From: Thioalkalivibrio sp.
Lineage (GTDB): Bacteria; Pseudomonadota; Gammaproteobacteria; Ectothiorhodospirales; Ectothiorhodospiraceae
Length of the DNA stretch: 34,862 nt
Direction of reading: 5' to 3'
NCBI GenBank assembly: GCA_011389655.1
Contig: JAABTX010000027.1
Span: forward strand, 1 to 34,862
Numbering within the stretch: position 1 is the stretch's first letter; each line of letters starts with the position of its first letter. Under the pieces are notes generated by a model that was not told where the DNA came from, did no database searches, and saw only the letters and a program-made list of their open reading frames with translations. Both the position numbers and the translations under genes were made by a program. Positions 17,853 to 25,504 of this stretch are shown one piece after another.

Positions 17853-18726
17853 AGACCAGGCCGCCGGCCTGCGGCAGATGAGCGCCACGTCTCCGGTCCG
17901 GGTGATCGCCGTGGCCAGCGGGAAGGGCGGGGTCGGCAAGACCAACGTGTCGGTCAACCTGTCCGTGGCGATGGCGCAGGCGGGGCGGCGGGTGATGCTG
18001 ATGGACGCCGATCTCGGACTCGCCAACGTGGACGTGCTGCTCGGGCTGCAGCCGCGGCGCAATCTCTCGCACGTGCTGGCCGGGGACGCCGATCTCGACG
18101 AGATCCTGGTGGACGGGCCGGCCGGGATTGCCATCGTCCCGGCCGCCTCCGGCGTCGCGCGCATGGCGGACCTGGATCCCGCCGAGCATGTGGGCCTGAT
18201 CCGCGCCTTCAGCGAGATGACGCGGCCGCTGGACGTGCTGGTCGTGGACACCGCGGCGGGTCTCCACGACAGCGTGACCAGCTTCTGCCGGGCGGTTCAG
18301 GAGGTGCTGGTGGTCGTGTGTGACGAACCCGCCTCCATCACCGACGCCTATGCCCTGATCAAGGTCCTGAGCCGGGACCACGGCATCGCGCGCATCCGGG
18401 TGCTGGCGAACATGGTCCGGGGCCCGGAGGAAGGACGGGCGCTGTTCCGCAAGCTGACCGCGGTCTGCGACCGGTTCCTCGACGTGATCCTCGACCATGC
18501 GGGTTCGATCCCGCACGACGAATCCCTGCGCAAGTCGGTGCAGCGCCAGAAGGCGGTCGCCGAGGTCTATCCCGGCAGCCCCTCGGCCCGGGCATTCAAG
18601 GAACTGGCGCGCAAGGCCGACACATGGCCTGTACCGTCGGGCAGCAGTGGCAAGATCGAGTTCTTCGTGGAGCGGCTGGTGGGTTCCGGTTCCTTTGATC
18701 CGGACCAGTCGTCGGTCGCGGGCTGA
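17839..18726 (+). CDS. fleN: Flagellar number regulator FleN/FlhG (MinD-like ATPase)
   Basis: About 295 residues from the ATG at 17839; in-frame starts at 17800 (GTG) and 17878 are possible. FleN/FlhG is a MinD/ParA-type ATPase that limits flagellar number by restraining the master activator FleQ and by acting on FlhF. The deviant Walker A is KGGVGKTN, followed by DADLGLANVDVLLG and the VDTAAGL switch segment. The C-terminal part (QRKAVAEVYPGSPSARAFKEL) matches the family, and a short extension ends in VERLVGSGSF. It overlaps flhF and ends 2 bases before fliA. Confidence 0.95.
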   Translation: MYQREDQAAGLRQMSATSPVRVIAVASGKGGVGKTNVSVNLSVAMAQAGRRVMLMDADLGLANVDVLLGLQPRRNLSHVLAGDADLDEILVDGPAGIAIVPAASGVARMADLDPAEHVGLIRAFSEMTRPLDVLVVDTAAGLHDSVTSFCRAVQEVLVVVCDEPASITDAYALIKVLSRDHGIARIRVLANMVRGPEEGRALFRKLTAVCDRFLDVILDHAGSIPHDESLRKSVQRQKAVAEVYPGSPSARAFKELARKADTWPVPSGSSGKIEFFVERLVGSGSFDPDQSSVAG

Positions 18727-18728
18727 CC

Positions 18729-19493
18729 ATGTACCCGACCGAGAACATGGATCGCAATGCCCTGGTGGATCGGCACGTCCCGCTGGTCAAGCGGATCGCC
18801 TACCACCTGATGGGACGGCTGCCGGCGGACGTGCAGGTCGACGACCTGATCCAGGCGGGGGTGGTTGGACTGCTCGAGGCGGCGCGTCACTACGACGCCG
18901 GCCAGGGCGCCAGCTTCGAGACCTATGCCGGCATCCGCATTCGCGGCGCGATGCTGGACGAGGTCAGGCGCTCCGACTGGACGCCGCGCTCGGTGCACCG
19001 CAACGCGCGGCGGGTGAGCGAGGCGGTGCGGCTGGTGGAAAACCGCGAGGGCCGCGAGGCGCAGCCGCACGAGGTGGCCGAGGAACTGGGTGTGGGGATC
19101 GAAGAATATCAGCGCATGGTCAGCGATTCGGTGTCGAGCCGGGTGCTGAGCTTCGAGGACATCTTCGAGCCGGAGTCGGAGGGCGAGAACCGCCTGCGCG
19201 GCAGTGAGCCGGATCCGCTGGAGCGCTTGCAGGACGCGGACTTCCGGGAGGGGCTGGCCCGCGAGGTGGACCGGTTGCCGGAGCGGGAGAAGCTGGTGAT
19301 GTCGCTGTACTACGACGACGAACTGAATCTGCGCGAGATCGGCGAGGTCCTGGGCGTCACCGAGTCGCGCGTCTGCCAGCTGCACGGCCAGGCGCTGACG
19401 CGGCTGCGGGCGCGGATGAGCGAATGGACCGGGGTCGGACCGGGCCTGCCGCAACGCGCGGGCAGACGACCGCAGCGCGAGGGCAGGAGGTGA
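18729..19493 (+). CDS. fliA: Flagellar sigma factor FliA (sigma-28)
   Basis: 254 residues. FliA directs late flagellar, motor and chemotaxis promoters and is held inactive by FlgM until the hook is complete. Region 2 (LVKRIAYHLMGRLPADVQVD, GLLEAARHYD, FETYAGIRIRGAMLDEVR), region 3 and a region 4 helix-turn-helix (LNLREIGEVLGVTESRVCQL) are all present. It is probably co-transcribed with flhF and fleN. I saw no convincing sigma-28 promoter (TAAA with GCCGATAA) in the window. Confidence 0.97.
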   Translation: MYPTENMDRNALVDRHVPLVKRIAYHLMGRLPADVQVDDLIQAGVVGLLEAARHYDAGQGASFETYAGIRIRGAMLDEVRRSDWTPRSVHRNARRVSEAVRLVENREGREAQPHEVAEELGVGIEEYQRMVSDSVSSRVLSFEDIFEPESEGENRLRGSEPDPLERLQDADFREGLAREVDRLPEREKLVMSLYYDDELNLREIGEVLGVTESRVCQLHGQALTRLRARMSEWTGVGPGLPQRAGRRPQREGRR

Positions 19494-19533
19494 TCCGTGC
19501 GTGACCGGGACTTCGCGTCGGGCCGCCCGCGCC

Positions 19534-19560
19534 GGCCGGATCGGCCGGATTGGCCGGATG
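19534..19560 (+). repeat. Three tandem 9-bp units upstream of motC
   Basis: GGCCGGATC, GGCCGGATT and GGCCGGATG run head to tail, ending 10 bases before the motC ATG. They lie in the fliA-motC gap, where chemotaxis genes are found in related clusters. The array could be a protein-binding site, a replication-slippage product or a junction remnant. Confidence 0.5.
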
Positions 19561-19570
19561 GGCATCCGCA

Positions 19571-20311
19571 ATGGACATCCTGAGCGCCATTGGCCTGCTG
19601 CTGGCGCTGGTCGCCATCATCGGGGGCAGCATCGCCAAGGGGAGCGGCGTCGGCGCGCTGTGGAACGGGGCCGCCTTCGTCATCGTCGTGGTCGGGACCT
19701 TCGGCGCGGCACTGCTCCAGGCCAAGCTCCCGGTGTTCCTGCACGCGATGCGCCTGTTGCCCTGGATCTTTACCGCCCCGCGGATCGACTCGGAAGAGGC
19801 CATTCAGAAGATCGTCAGCTGGAGCCAGATCGCCCGCAAGGAGGGCCTGCTGGGCCTCGAGGCGCAGGCGGAACAGGAACCGGACCCGTTCTCCAGCAAG
19901 GGGCTCCAGCTGCTGGTGGACGGCACCGAGCCGGACACGATCCGGAACATCCTCGACGTGGAGCTCGGAACGCGGGAGCACTTCGACCTGCAGGGGGCGA
20001 AGGTCTTCGAGAGCATGGGCATCTACGCGCCGACGCTCGGCATCATCGGGGCCGTGATGGGCCTGATGGCGGTGATGCAGAACCTGGCCGAACCCGACAA
20101 GCTGGGCCCCGGTATCGCGGCCGCCTTCGTCGCCACCATCTACGGGATCGCGTCCGCCAACCTGTTCTTCCTGCCCGTCTGCAACAAGCTGAAGGCGACG
20201 ATCCAGGACCAGACGGCCTACCGCGAGATGATCATCGACGGGATCACGTCGATTGCGGAGGGCGAGAATCCGCGCAACATCGAGACCAAGCTGAGGGGCT
20301 ACATCAGTTGA
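19571..20311 (+). CDS. motC: Flagellar stator protein MotC (MotA/PomA family)
   Basis: 246 residues from the ATG at 19571; an upstream in-frame TTG at 19550 lies inside the tandem repeat and is rejected. The MotA-family stator subunit forms the ion channel with MotD and pushes FliG. Two N-terminal helices (DILSAIGLLLALVAIIGGSI, AFVIVVVGTFGAALL), a cytoplasmic loop with charged residues, and two later helices (IYAPTLGIIGAVMGLMAVMQ, GIAAAFVATIYGIASANLFF) match the family, including the PTLGIIGAVMGL proline segment. Size and pairing with motD make MotC the best name; the coupling ion cannot be told with certainty. Confidence 0.93.
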   Translation: MDILSAIGLLLALVAIIGGSIAKGSGVGALWNGAAFVIVVVGTFGAALLQAKLPVFLHAMRLLPWIFTAPRIDSEEAIQKIVSWSQIARKEGLLGLEAQAEQEPDPFSSKGLQLLVDGTEPDTIRNILDVELGTREHFDLQGAKVFESMGIYAPTLGIIGAVMGLMAVMQNLAEPDKLGPGIAAAFVATIYGIASANLFFLPVCNKLKATIQDQTAYREMIIDGITSIAEGENPRNIETKLRGYIS

Positions 20312-20373
20312 CCCGTACCGGGCGCGCCACGTCATCGGGGACGCGCAGCGGCATGGGGCCAGCCTGAGGAATC

Positions 20374-21321
20374 ATGGCCAGACGAAGAAAGAAGGGCGAG
20401 GATCATGTGAACCACGAGGCATGGGCGATCCCGTACGGTGACCTGATCACCCTGCTGCTCGCCTTCTTCGTGGTGATGTATGCGCTGTCGTCGGTGAACG
20501 AGGGCAAGTTCCGCGTGCTCGCCGAGTCCCTGCAGGCGGCGTTCCGCGGGGCACCCATGGCGCCCGAACCGATCCAGGTCGGACGGCCCGCGCGGGGCCT
20601 GGACCCGTCCGTGCTGGGTCAGCCCGGCGGACTCCCGACCCTGGGCCTGGCGGCCCCGCAAGCGCTGGCGGATCATTTCGGTGACTCCCCGGACGGGGAC
20701 CTGGGGGCCGGCGATGACGACGCGCCGGCGCTTCTGGAGGCGGAGCGCGGACTGCGGGAGATGGCCGACCAGATCCAGCGGGCCATGACGCCCCTGATCG
20801 AGGAGGACCTGATCCGGATCCGGCGCGAGCGGTTCTGGGTCGAGGTCGAGATCAACACCAGCCTGCTGTTCGACAGCGGCAGCGCGCAGATCTTTCCGGA
20901 GGCCAGGCCGATCCTCGAGGAAGTGGGGGAAATCCTTCGGGATCTTCCGGTACGGGTGCACGTCGAGGGCTTCACCGACGACGTGCCGATCAGTACGCCG
21001 GCCTTTCCGTCCAACTGGGAGCTCTCCGCCGGCAGGGCCGCCAGCGTGCTGCGCCTGCTGGCCGACCACGGCCTCGATCCGGTGCGCATGGCGGCGATCG
21101 GCTTCGGTGAGCACCGTCCCATCGCCGACAACGGGACCCCGGAGGGCAGGCAGCAGAACCGGCGGGTGGTCATTGTCGTGCTGGCGGACGAGCGGCCGCG
21201 GGCACAAACGGCATCATCACCGAAGAGCCTGCACGACGATCTCGATCGCAGGCCCGGGCCGTCCGGCCCATCCGGGGGCGAGGCGACCAGCACAGACCCG
21301 GGGGCAGGAGCGCAACCATGA
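20374..21321 (+). CDS. motD: Flagellar stator protein MotD (MotB/PomB family)
   Basis: 315 residues. The N-terminus MARRRKKGEDHVNHEAWAIP leads into a transmembrane helix with the essential aspartate (PYGDLITLLLAFFVVMYALS), followed by a plug/linker rich in Gly, Pro and Ala. An OmpA-like peptidoglycan-binding domain (about residues 160-275) carries VHVEGFTDDVPI, NWELSAGRAASVLRLL and GFGEHRPIADN. The last 40 residues are polar. It anchors the stator to the wall and pairs with MotC. The stop overlaps the next small ORF (ATGA). Confidence 0.94.
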   Translation: MARRRKKGEDHVNHEAWAIPYGDLITLLLAFFVVMYALSSVNEGKFRVLAESLQAAFRGAPMAPEPIQVGRPARGLDPSVLGQPGGLPTLGLAAPQALADHFGDSPDGDLGAGDDDAPALLEAERGLREMADQIQRAMTPLIEEDLIRIRRERFWVEVEINTSLLFDSGSAQIFPEARPILEEVGEILRDLPVRVHVEGFTDDVPISTPAFPSNWELSAGRAASVLRLLADHGLDPVRMAAIGFGEHRPIADNGTPEGRQQNRRVVIVVLADERPRAQTASSPKSLHDDLDRRPGPSGPSGGEATSTDPGAGAQP

Positions 21322-21539
21322 CAGCGGAATTCGACCCGGTGCGCCCGGTGCACCCCGCGTGGCCCGGCCGGCGCGTGCCCGGGAAAGGGGACGAGCGCAA
21401 GCGCCGCCCCGACGCGGATCAGGAGGGGGAATCCGGCAACGGGGACGCCGGCGGCAGCGAGCCGGGCGATCGCGATGACCGCACCGACAACCCGCCAAGC
21501 CCTGACGGGACCGGCCGCCACGTGGACGACTACGCATGA
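21318..21539 (+). CDS. Small hydrophilic protein of unknown function between motD and DUF2802 gene
   Basis: 73 residues, overlapping the motD stop by ATGA at its start and the next gene by ATGA at its end, so it is very likely translated. The N-terminus FDPVRPVHPAWP is proline-rich, the middle is strongly charged (PGKGDERKRRPDADQEGE, then Gly/Asp/Asn-rich), and the C-terminus is GRHVDDYA. There is no signal peptide, membrane helix or cysteine, and it looks disordered with short conserved-looking ends. I do not recognise a family. Its place suggests a link to the stator or to the DUF2802 protein, but nothing more can be inferred. Confidence 0.65.
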   Translation: MTAEFDPVRPVHPAWPGRRVPGKGDERKRRPDADQEGESGNGDAGGSEPGDRDDRTDNPPSPDGTGRHVDDYA

Positions 21540-21937
21540 CCGCGACGACCGTCCTTGCGGTGGCTGCGGCACTGATCGTCGCGGCGGCCTTCGGCCTCGC
21601 CCTGTGGTCGGCGATGGAGGTGCGGCGCCTGCAGCGCCGGCAGATGATCCAGGAGACCGCGCTGCTGGCGCTGAAGGGAGCCCTCAGCGCGGTCTGCTCG
21701 GACGAACTCGCGGTCGATCAGCGCCAGGCAGAGCTCGAACGGCGCATGCGCCAGCTGACCGAGCAGCAGGAACAGATGCTGAGCCGTGATGCGGAACAGG
21801 GCCCCTACCGCCACGCGGTGCGCCTCGCCGCGCAGGGTGCAGGCTGCGAGGAGATCATGAAGAACTGCGGCGTGAGTCGCGGCGAGGCGGAGCTGCTGCG
21901 CTCGCTGCACGGGCCTCAGGATGGCACCCGGGACTGA
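21536..21937 (+). CDS. DUF2802 domain-containing membrane protein
   Basis: 133 residues: an N-terminal membrane anchor (about residues 4-26, TTVLAVAAALIVAAAFGLAL), a coiled-coil stretch (RQAELERRMRQLTEQQEQML), and a C-terminal DUF2802 helix-turn-helix-like domain (YRHAVRLAAQGAGCEEIMKN, then CGVSRGEAELLRSLHG). The family commonly closes the mot/che part of polar flagellar clusters in gammaproteobacteria; its biochemical role is unknown to me. Coupled to the preceding 73-residue ORF by ATGA. Confidence 0.85.
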   Translation: MTATTVLAVAAALIVAAAFGLALWSAMEVRRLQRRQMIQETALLALKGALSAVCSDELAVDQRQAELERRMRQLTEQQEQMLSRDAEQGPYRHAVRLAAQGAGCEEIMKNCGVSRGEAELLRSLHGPQDGTRD

Positions 21938-22128
21938 CGGGTCCGCCTCATCCCGGTTGCGGACCGCGCGCCCGGCCGATGGACACAGGCTGCGGCAGTG
22001 CCACGGCGGGCGGCGGATGATCATGCACCGGAACGCGCAGGCGCGGTCCCGGGAGCGCTATGCTGGACAGGAACCTGCGTCCCTGCCGGACCTTCGCGGA
22101 CCGGCGCCGTCATCAGGAGCGAGCCTCG

Positions 22129-22938
22129 ATGAGATACCTTCTGCATACCCTGGTGCTGTCCCTGATGCTGGGCCTCGCCGCTGTACAGGCGCAGCCGCGG
22201 GCCTCGATCGAGGTGATCGACCTGCAGCATCGCAGCGCCGACGAGATCATTCCGCTGATCGAGCCCCTGCTGGGTCCGGAGGATGCGCTGACCGGAACGG
22301 GGATGCGGCTGATCCTGCGCAGCGGTCCGGAGACCCTGGCGCAGGTGCGGCAGGTCCTGGAATCGGTGGACGCCGCGCCCGCGAATCTGCTGATCAGCGT
22401 GCGGCGCGGGGCGCTCGGCGGGGCGCTTGAGCAGGAGGCCCAGGTGCAGGGGCGCGTTGGCCGCGTGATCATCGGCGACGGCTCCGGAACCCGGATCATC
22501 AGCCGCCGGACCACGGAACGCGATGCGTCGGTCCAGACGCTGCGGGTGTTGGAGGGGCAGACCGCGCTGATCCGCGCAGGCGAGTCGGTGCCCCGCGTGC
22601 AGCAGGGGCCGGTGGTGCTGCCCGGGGGCGGGCTGGTCGGCCCCGAAATCGAGTATCGCGAACTCGAGCGCGGGTTCCTCGTGCGGCCGAGCATCGCGGG
22701 TGGCGACCGGGTTCGCCTCGAGATCCAGCAGGTGCACGAAAGGGACGCCCGTGGTGGCGGCGGGCGGACCGAGTTCCAGCAGGTGGACACCGTGCTGTCC
22801 GGCCGACTCGGTGAGTGGATTCCGATCGCCGCCGCCGGGGAGCGCCGGGATCTCTCCGGACAGCGCATCCTCGGGACCCGTCGCGAGCAGGGCGACGGCG
22901 AGCTCGACATCCATGTGCGCGTGGACCGCACCCCGTGA
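22129..22938 (+). CDS. Exported secretin N-domain (NolW-like) protein without a secretin channel
   Basis: 269 residues from the ATG at 22129 (AGGAG upstream). A signal peptide (MRYLLHTLVLSLMLGLAAV, cut near QAQ) precedes a secretin N-type domain (about residues 25-85: IEVIDLQHRSADEIIPLIEP, MRLILRSG, LAQVRQVLESVDAAPANLLI). After it comes a region resembling the start of a secretin core (VQTLRVLEGQTALIRAGESV, FLVRPSIAGGDRVRLEI). The beta-barrel part of true secretins is missing, so it cannot form an outer-membrane pore alone; a periplasmic accessory role is likely. The stop overlaps the GTG of the next gene, implying a functional pair. Confidence 0.75.
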   Translation: MRYLLHTLVLSLMLGLAAVQAQPRASIEVIDLQHRSADEIIPLIEPLLGPEDALTGTGMRLILRSGPETLAQVRQVLESVDAAPANLLISVRRGALGGALEQEAQVQGRVGRVIIGDGSGTRIISRRTTERDASVQTLRVLEGQTALIRAGESVPRVQQGPVVLPGGGLVGPEIEYRELERGFLVRPSIAGGDRVRLEIQQVHERDARGGGGRTEFQQVDTVLSGRLGEWIPIAAAGERRDLSGQRILGTRREQGDGELDIHVRVDRTP

Positions 22939-23603
22939 GCGCGCGCCCCGGGTGGGGCCGGCTGGTCTCGACACTGATCCTGGTGACGCTGGGGTCACCT
23001 GCACCGGTGCTCGCCGGCGATGTGGTACTGCTGGGCGTCTTCCCGGACCGGGCACTGGTCGCCATCGACGGGCAGCGGGTGGTGCTGGTCGCCGGCCAGG
23101 AGGGACGGGAGGACGTCCGGCTGTTGTCGACCAATACGCTCGAGCGGCGTGCCTGGCTCCGGATCGATGGCCAGCGCCGCGAGCTGACCGTCGCGGGGCG
23201 CGCCGGGGAACTCCCGGAAGATCCCGCACCGGCGGCCACCCGCATTCACCGGGACGGGTCCGGGGCCTTCTCCGTCTCCGGCAGCATCGGCGGCCACGCC
23301 GTGCGGTTCCGGGTGGATCCGGGCGCGGCGGTCACCCTGCTGAACGCGGCAGAGGCCGAGCGCGTGGGTGTGGCCCCGGGGCAGGGTCAGCTGATCACGT
23401 TGCGGACCGACCGCGGACGCGCCTTCGGCCAGCGCGTGATCCTGCCGTCTGTGCGCATCGGCGGTATCGCCCTGGATCGCGTGGAGGCCGTGATCCTGCA
23501 GGGTGACCGGCCGCGGTTGCCGGTTCTCGGGATGAGCTTCCTGGAGCGCGTGCAGGTGCGGGAAGAGCAGGGAACCCTGCTGTTGCGGGGTCCGGGACGC
23601 TGA
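22935..23603 (+). CDS. Retropepsin-like aspartic protease family protein with D-P-G in place of D-T/S-G
   Basis: 222 residues from a GTG that overlaps the preceding stop (GTGA). An N-terminal hydrophobic signal or anchor (LVSTLILVTLGSPAPVLAG) indicates export. The middle region (DVVLLGVFPDRALVAIDGQR) resembles the periplasmic leader of TIGR02281-type proteins. The protease fold follows: GHAVRFRVDPGAAVTLLNAA at the active-site position, RTDRGRAFGQRVIL, and the C-terminal hydrophobic-glycine element LPVLGMSFLERV. The catalytic motif expected as D-T/S-G-A reads D128-P-G-A, so activity is doubtful. If inactive it may act as a scaffold or binding protein with its secretin-domain neighbour. Confidence 0.75.
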   Translation: MSARPGWGRLVSTLILVTLGSPAPVLAGDVVLLGVFPDRALVAIDGQRVVLVAGQEGREDVRLLSTNTLERRAWLRIDGQRRELTVAGRAGELPEDPAPAATRIHRDGSGAFSVSGSIGGHAVRFRVDPGAAVTLLNAAEAERVGVAPGQGQLITLRTDRGRAFGQRVILPSVRIGGIALDRVEAVILQGDRPRLPVLGMSFLERVQVREEQGTLLLRGPGR

Positions 23604-23653
23604 GCGGGGACCGTCTGCCGTTGCGCGGGTGACGTGACCGGGTGCCGCGACGA

Positions 23654-25501
23654 TCAGGCCGGGTCCATCGACTGCTGGACCGATCGGAAGGTCCGGATCC
23701 ACGGCTCGTTGCGTCGCACCTGGACCGGCAGCTGCGAGGCTGCAGCTCGGGCGCTGGTGAGGTCCGGGTATTGCCCGGTCACCAGCGCGTACCAGTCCTG
23801 TTCGCCCCGGCGCGTGCGGAACCACGCGACCTCCGTCTCGATCGCCATCCTGCGGGCGAACCGTTGCAGCGCCTCCAGGTCGGCACCCGCGATGACCTGG
23901 ATCGTGAACTGTTCCGGGGGGCGTTGCCGCACCCAGTCCGGGCCGAGCGGACCCGCGGCCGGCTCGGGCGGTGCGGGCTCTGCCGCCGCCTGCGTGGGCT
24001 CCGCGCGGCCCGGCACCGCGTCCTCCGCGATCTCGGGCGGGGCATCCCCCGCAGTCGGCTCCGGAGGTGACGGTTCCGCGTCCGGCCGCCCCGCCTCGGA
24101 CCCCTCGACCCCGGACAGAGCGAGAGCCGGTTCGTCGCCGGGACCCGCACCCGCCTCCGCGGCCGGCGAGGCGCCCGTGCTGGCGGAAGGGTCCTCCAGC
24201 GGCTGGGCATCGGCAATGCCGGCTGCCGGTTCCGTCCCCGGCGCCACGGCGTCATCCGTCTCCGGCAATGGCGCCAGGTCCGCGCCTGCCTCGCCCGGCG
24301 GTACCGGTTCGGGCAGCGGGCGCTGCCAGGGCAGTCCCTCGGGCACGAAGGCCACGGTGGGGAGCGGGGTCTCCGGCACCGGCTGCCGGGTGGGTGTCAC
24401 GGCTGCAGCGGGTGGCATCTCCCGGGACGCGGGTAGGTCCGGGGCCGGCAGTGGAGTTGGTTCAGGCACGGTCTGTACCGGGTCCCTCGCTTCTCCGGGT
24501 CGTTCTTCGTCGGGGTGCGCGCTCCGGTCGCCGGCCAGGAAGAAGAGGCTCGCGACCAGCGCGCCGATCAGCACGCCCATCGCGCCCGCGGCGGCCGGAG
24601 CGACCCAGTGCGGCCCGCCCGCAAGGGAGCCGGCGTAGGCATCCGTCCGCCGTGCCGGGGTTTCCGCGGATGGCTCGGAGGCCAGTTCCTGCAGATGGCG
24701 GTTCGCGACCGGATTGATTCTGCCGGGAAGGCCCGCGCTCTCCTGCTGTATGGTCTCGGCCACCGCTCCGGAGAGCAGGTCCGGATCCGGTGCCCCGGCG
24801 GCCTGAAGGCGATGCCTGAGGTACGCCTCCGTCTGCGATCCCGTCAGCGGGCGGAGGCGGATGACCGCATGGCGCTCGGCCGGCACGTCATCGCCGTAGG
24901 CGGCATTCACCAGGCCATTCAGCACCGGCTCGCCGGCGAGGACGATTCCCATGGTGTTGCCGCTGTGCCGGTTCACCTCGCGGCGCAGACGCAGCAGTGC
25001 GCCGAGCACCGCGGGCGTCAGCAGATGGGCGTCGTCGATGACGAGTACCGGCCGCTGTGTGCCCCGGGCGGTGGACAGCAGGATCCTGGCGAGCGAACTG
25101 CCCTCCGGTGCCGGATCGGCTGCCTCTTCCTCCGTCGCGCCCGGCGCCCGTTGCGCTGTCGCCGGGCCCCACTGCTGCCGGATCGCATGCGCGATGGCCT
25201 CGAAGCTGGCTCCGGTCCGGCCCTTGAATGCGCAGAAGGACAGGGCCGCCGCTCCGCGGGAAAGGAGCTGGATCAGCTGGGTGCTCTTCCCGACGCCGGC
25301 CTCTCCGACCAGCAGCAGCGGCTTGTTGTCGGTCTGCAGCCGCTGCAGCAGCACCCCCACCGGCATGTCGAGGGAGGGGTCGCAATAGACGAAGCCCTCG
25401 GTGGTCCTGTCGGCGAAGGGCTGGGTCCTGAGCCCGAGGCGGCGCAGCGTCGCCGCATCGAGTCCCGCCGTATCCGGAGCCGGTGTGGAGGGCTGGGTCA
25501 T
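23654..25501 (-). CDS. DamX-like AAA ATPase with transmembrane helix and C-terminal SPOR domain
   Basis: 615 residues. The N-terminal AAA domain has Walker A GEAGVGKS (residues 66-73) and Walker B VLVIDDAH (152-159), resembling ExeA/GspA-type ATPases. A single membrane helix lies at about 300-323. A long Pro/Ala/Glu-rich linker (about 330-520) is followed by a SPOR domain (about 530-605: FTIQVIAGADLEALQRFARR, WYALVTGQYPDLTSARAAAS) that binds denuded septal peptidoglycan. The layout matches DamX proteins of Pseudomonas and Vibrio, which act at the division site. It starts 3 bases after the HDOD-GGDEF gene, so both are likely one operon. It converges on the retropepsin-like gene with a 50-base gap. 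Confidence 0.85.
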   Translation of the reverse strand: MTQPSTPAPDTAGLDAATLRRLGLRTQPFADRTTEGFVYCDPSLDMPVGVLLQRLQTDNKPLLLVGEAGVGKSTQLIQLLSRGAAALSFCAFKGRTGASFEAIAHAIRQQWGPATAQRAPGATEEEAADPAPEGSSLARILLSTARGTQRPVLVIDDAHLLTPAVLGALLRLRREVNRHSGNTMGIVLAGEPVLNGLVNAAYGDDVPAERHAVIRLRPLTGSQTEAYLRHRLQAAGAPDPDLLSGAVAETIQQESAGLPGRINPVANRHLQELASEPSAETPARRTDAYAGSLAGGPHWVAPAAAGAMGVLIGALVASLFFLAGDRSAHPDEERPGEARDPVQTVPEPTPLPAPDLPASREMPPAAAVTPTRQPVPETPLPTVAFVPEGLPWQRPLPEPVPPGEAGADLAPLPETDDAVAPGTEPAAGIADAQPLEDPSASTGASPAAEAGAGPGDEPALALSGVEGSEAGRPDAEPSPPEPTAGDAPPEIAEDAVPGRAEPTQAAAEPAPPEPAAGPLGPDWVRQRPPEQFTIQVIAGADLEALQRFARRMAIETEVAWFRTRRGEQDWYALVTGQYPDLTSARAAASQLPVQVRRNEPWIRTFRSVQQSMDPA

Positions 25502-25504
25502 CTG

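Noticed and set aside
19494-19571. Sigma-28 promoter for motC
   Set aside because: No TAAA/GCCGATAA-like pair is visible in the gap; motC may be read from fliA transcription.
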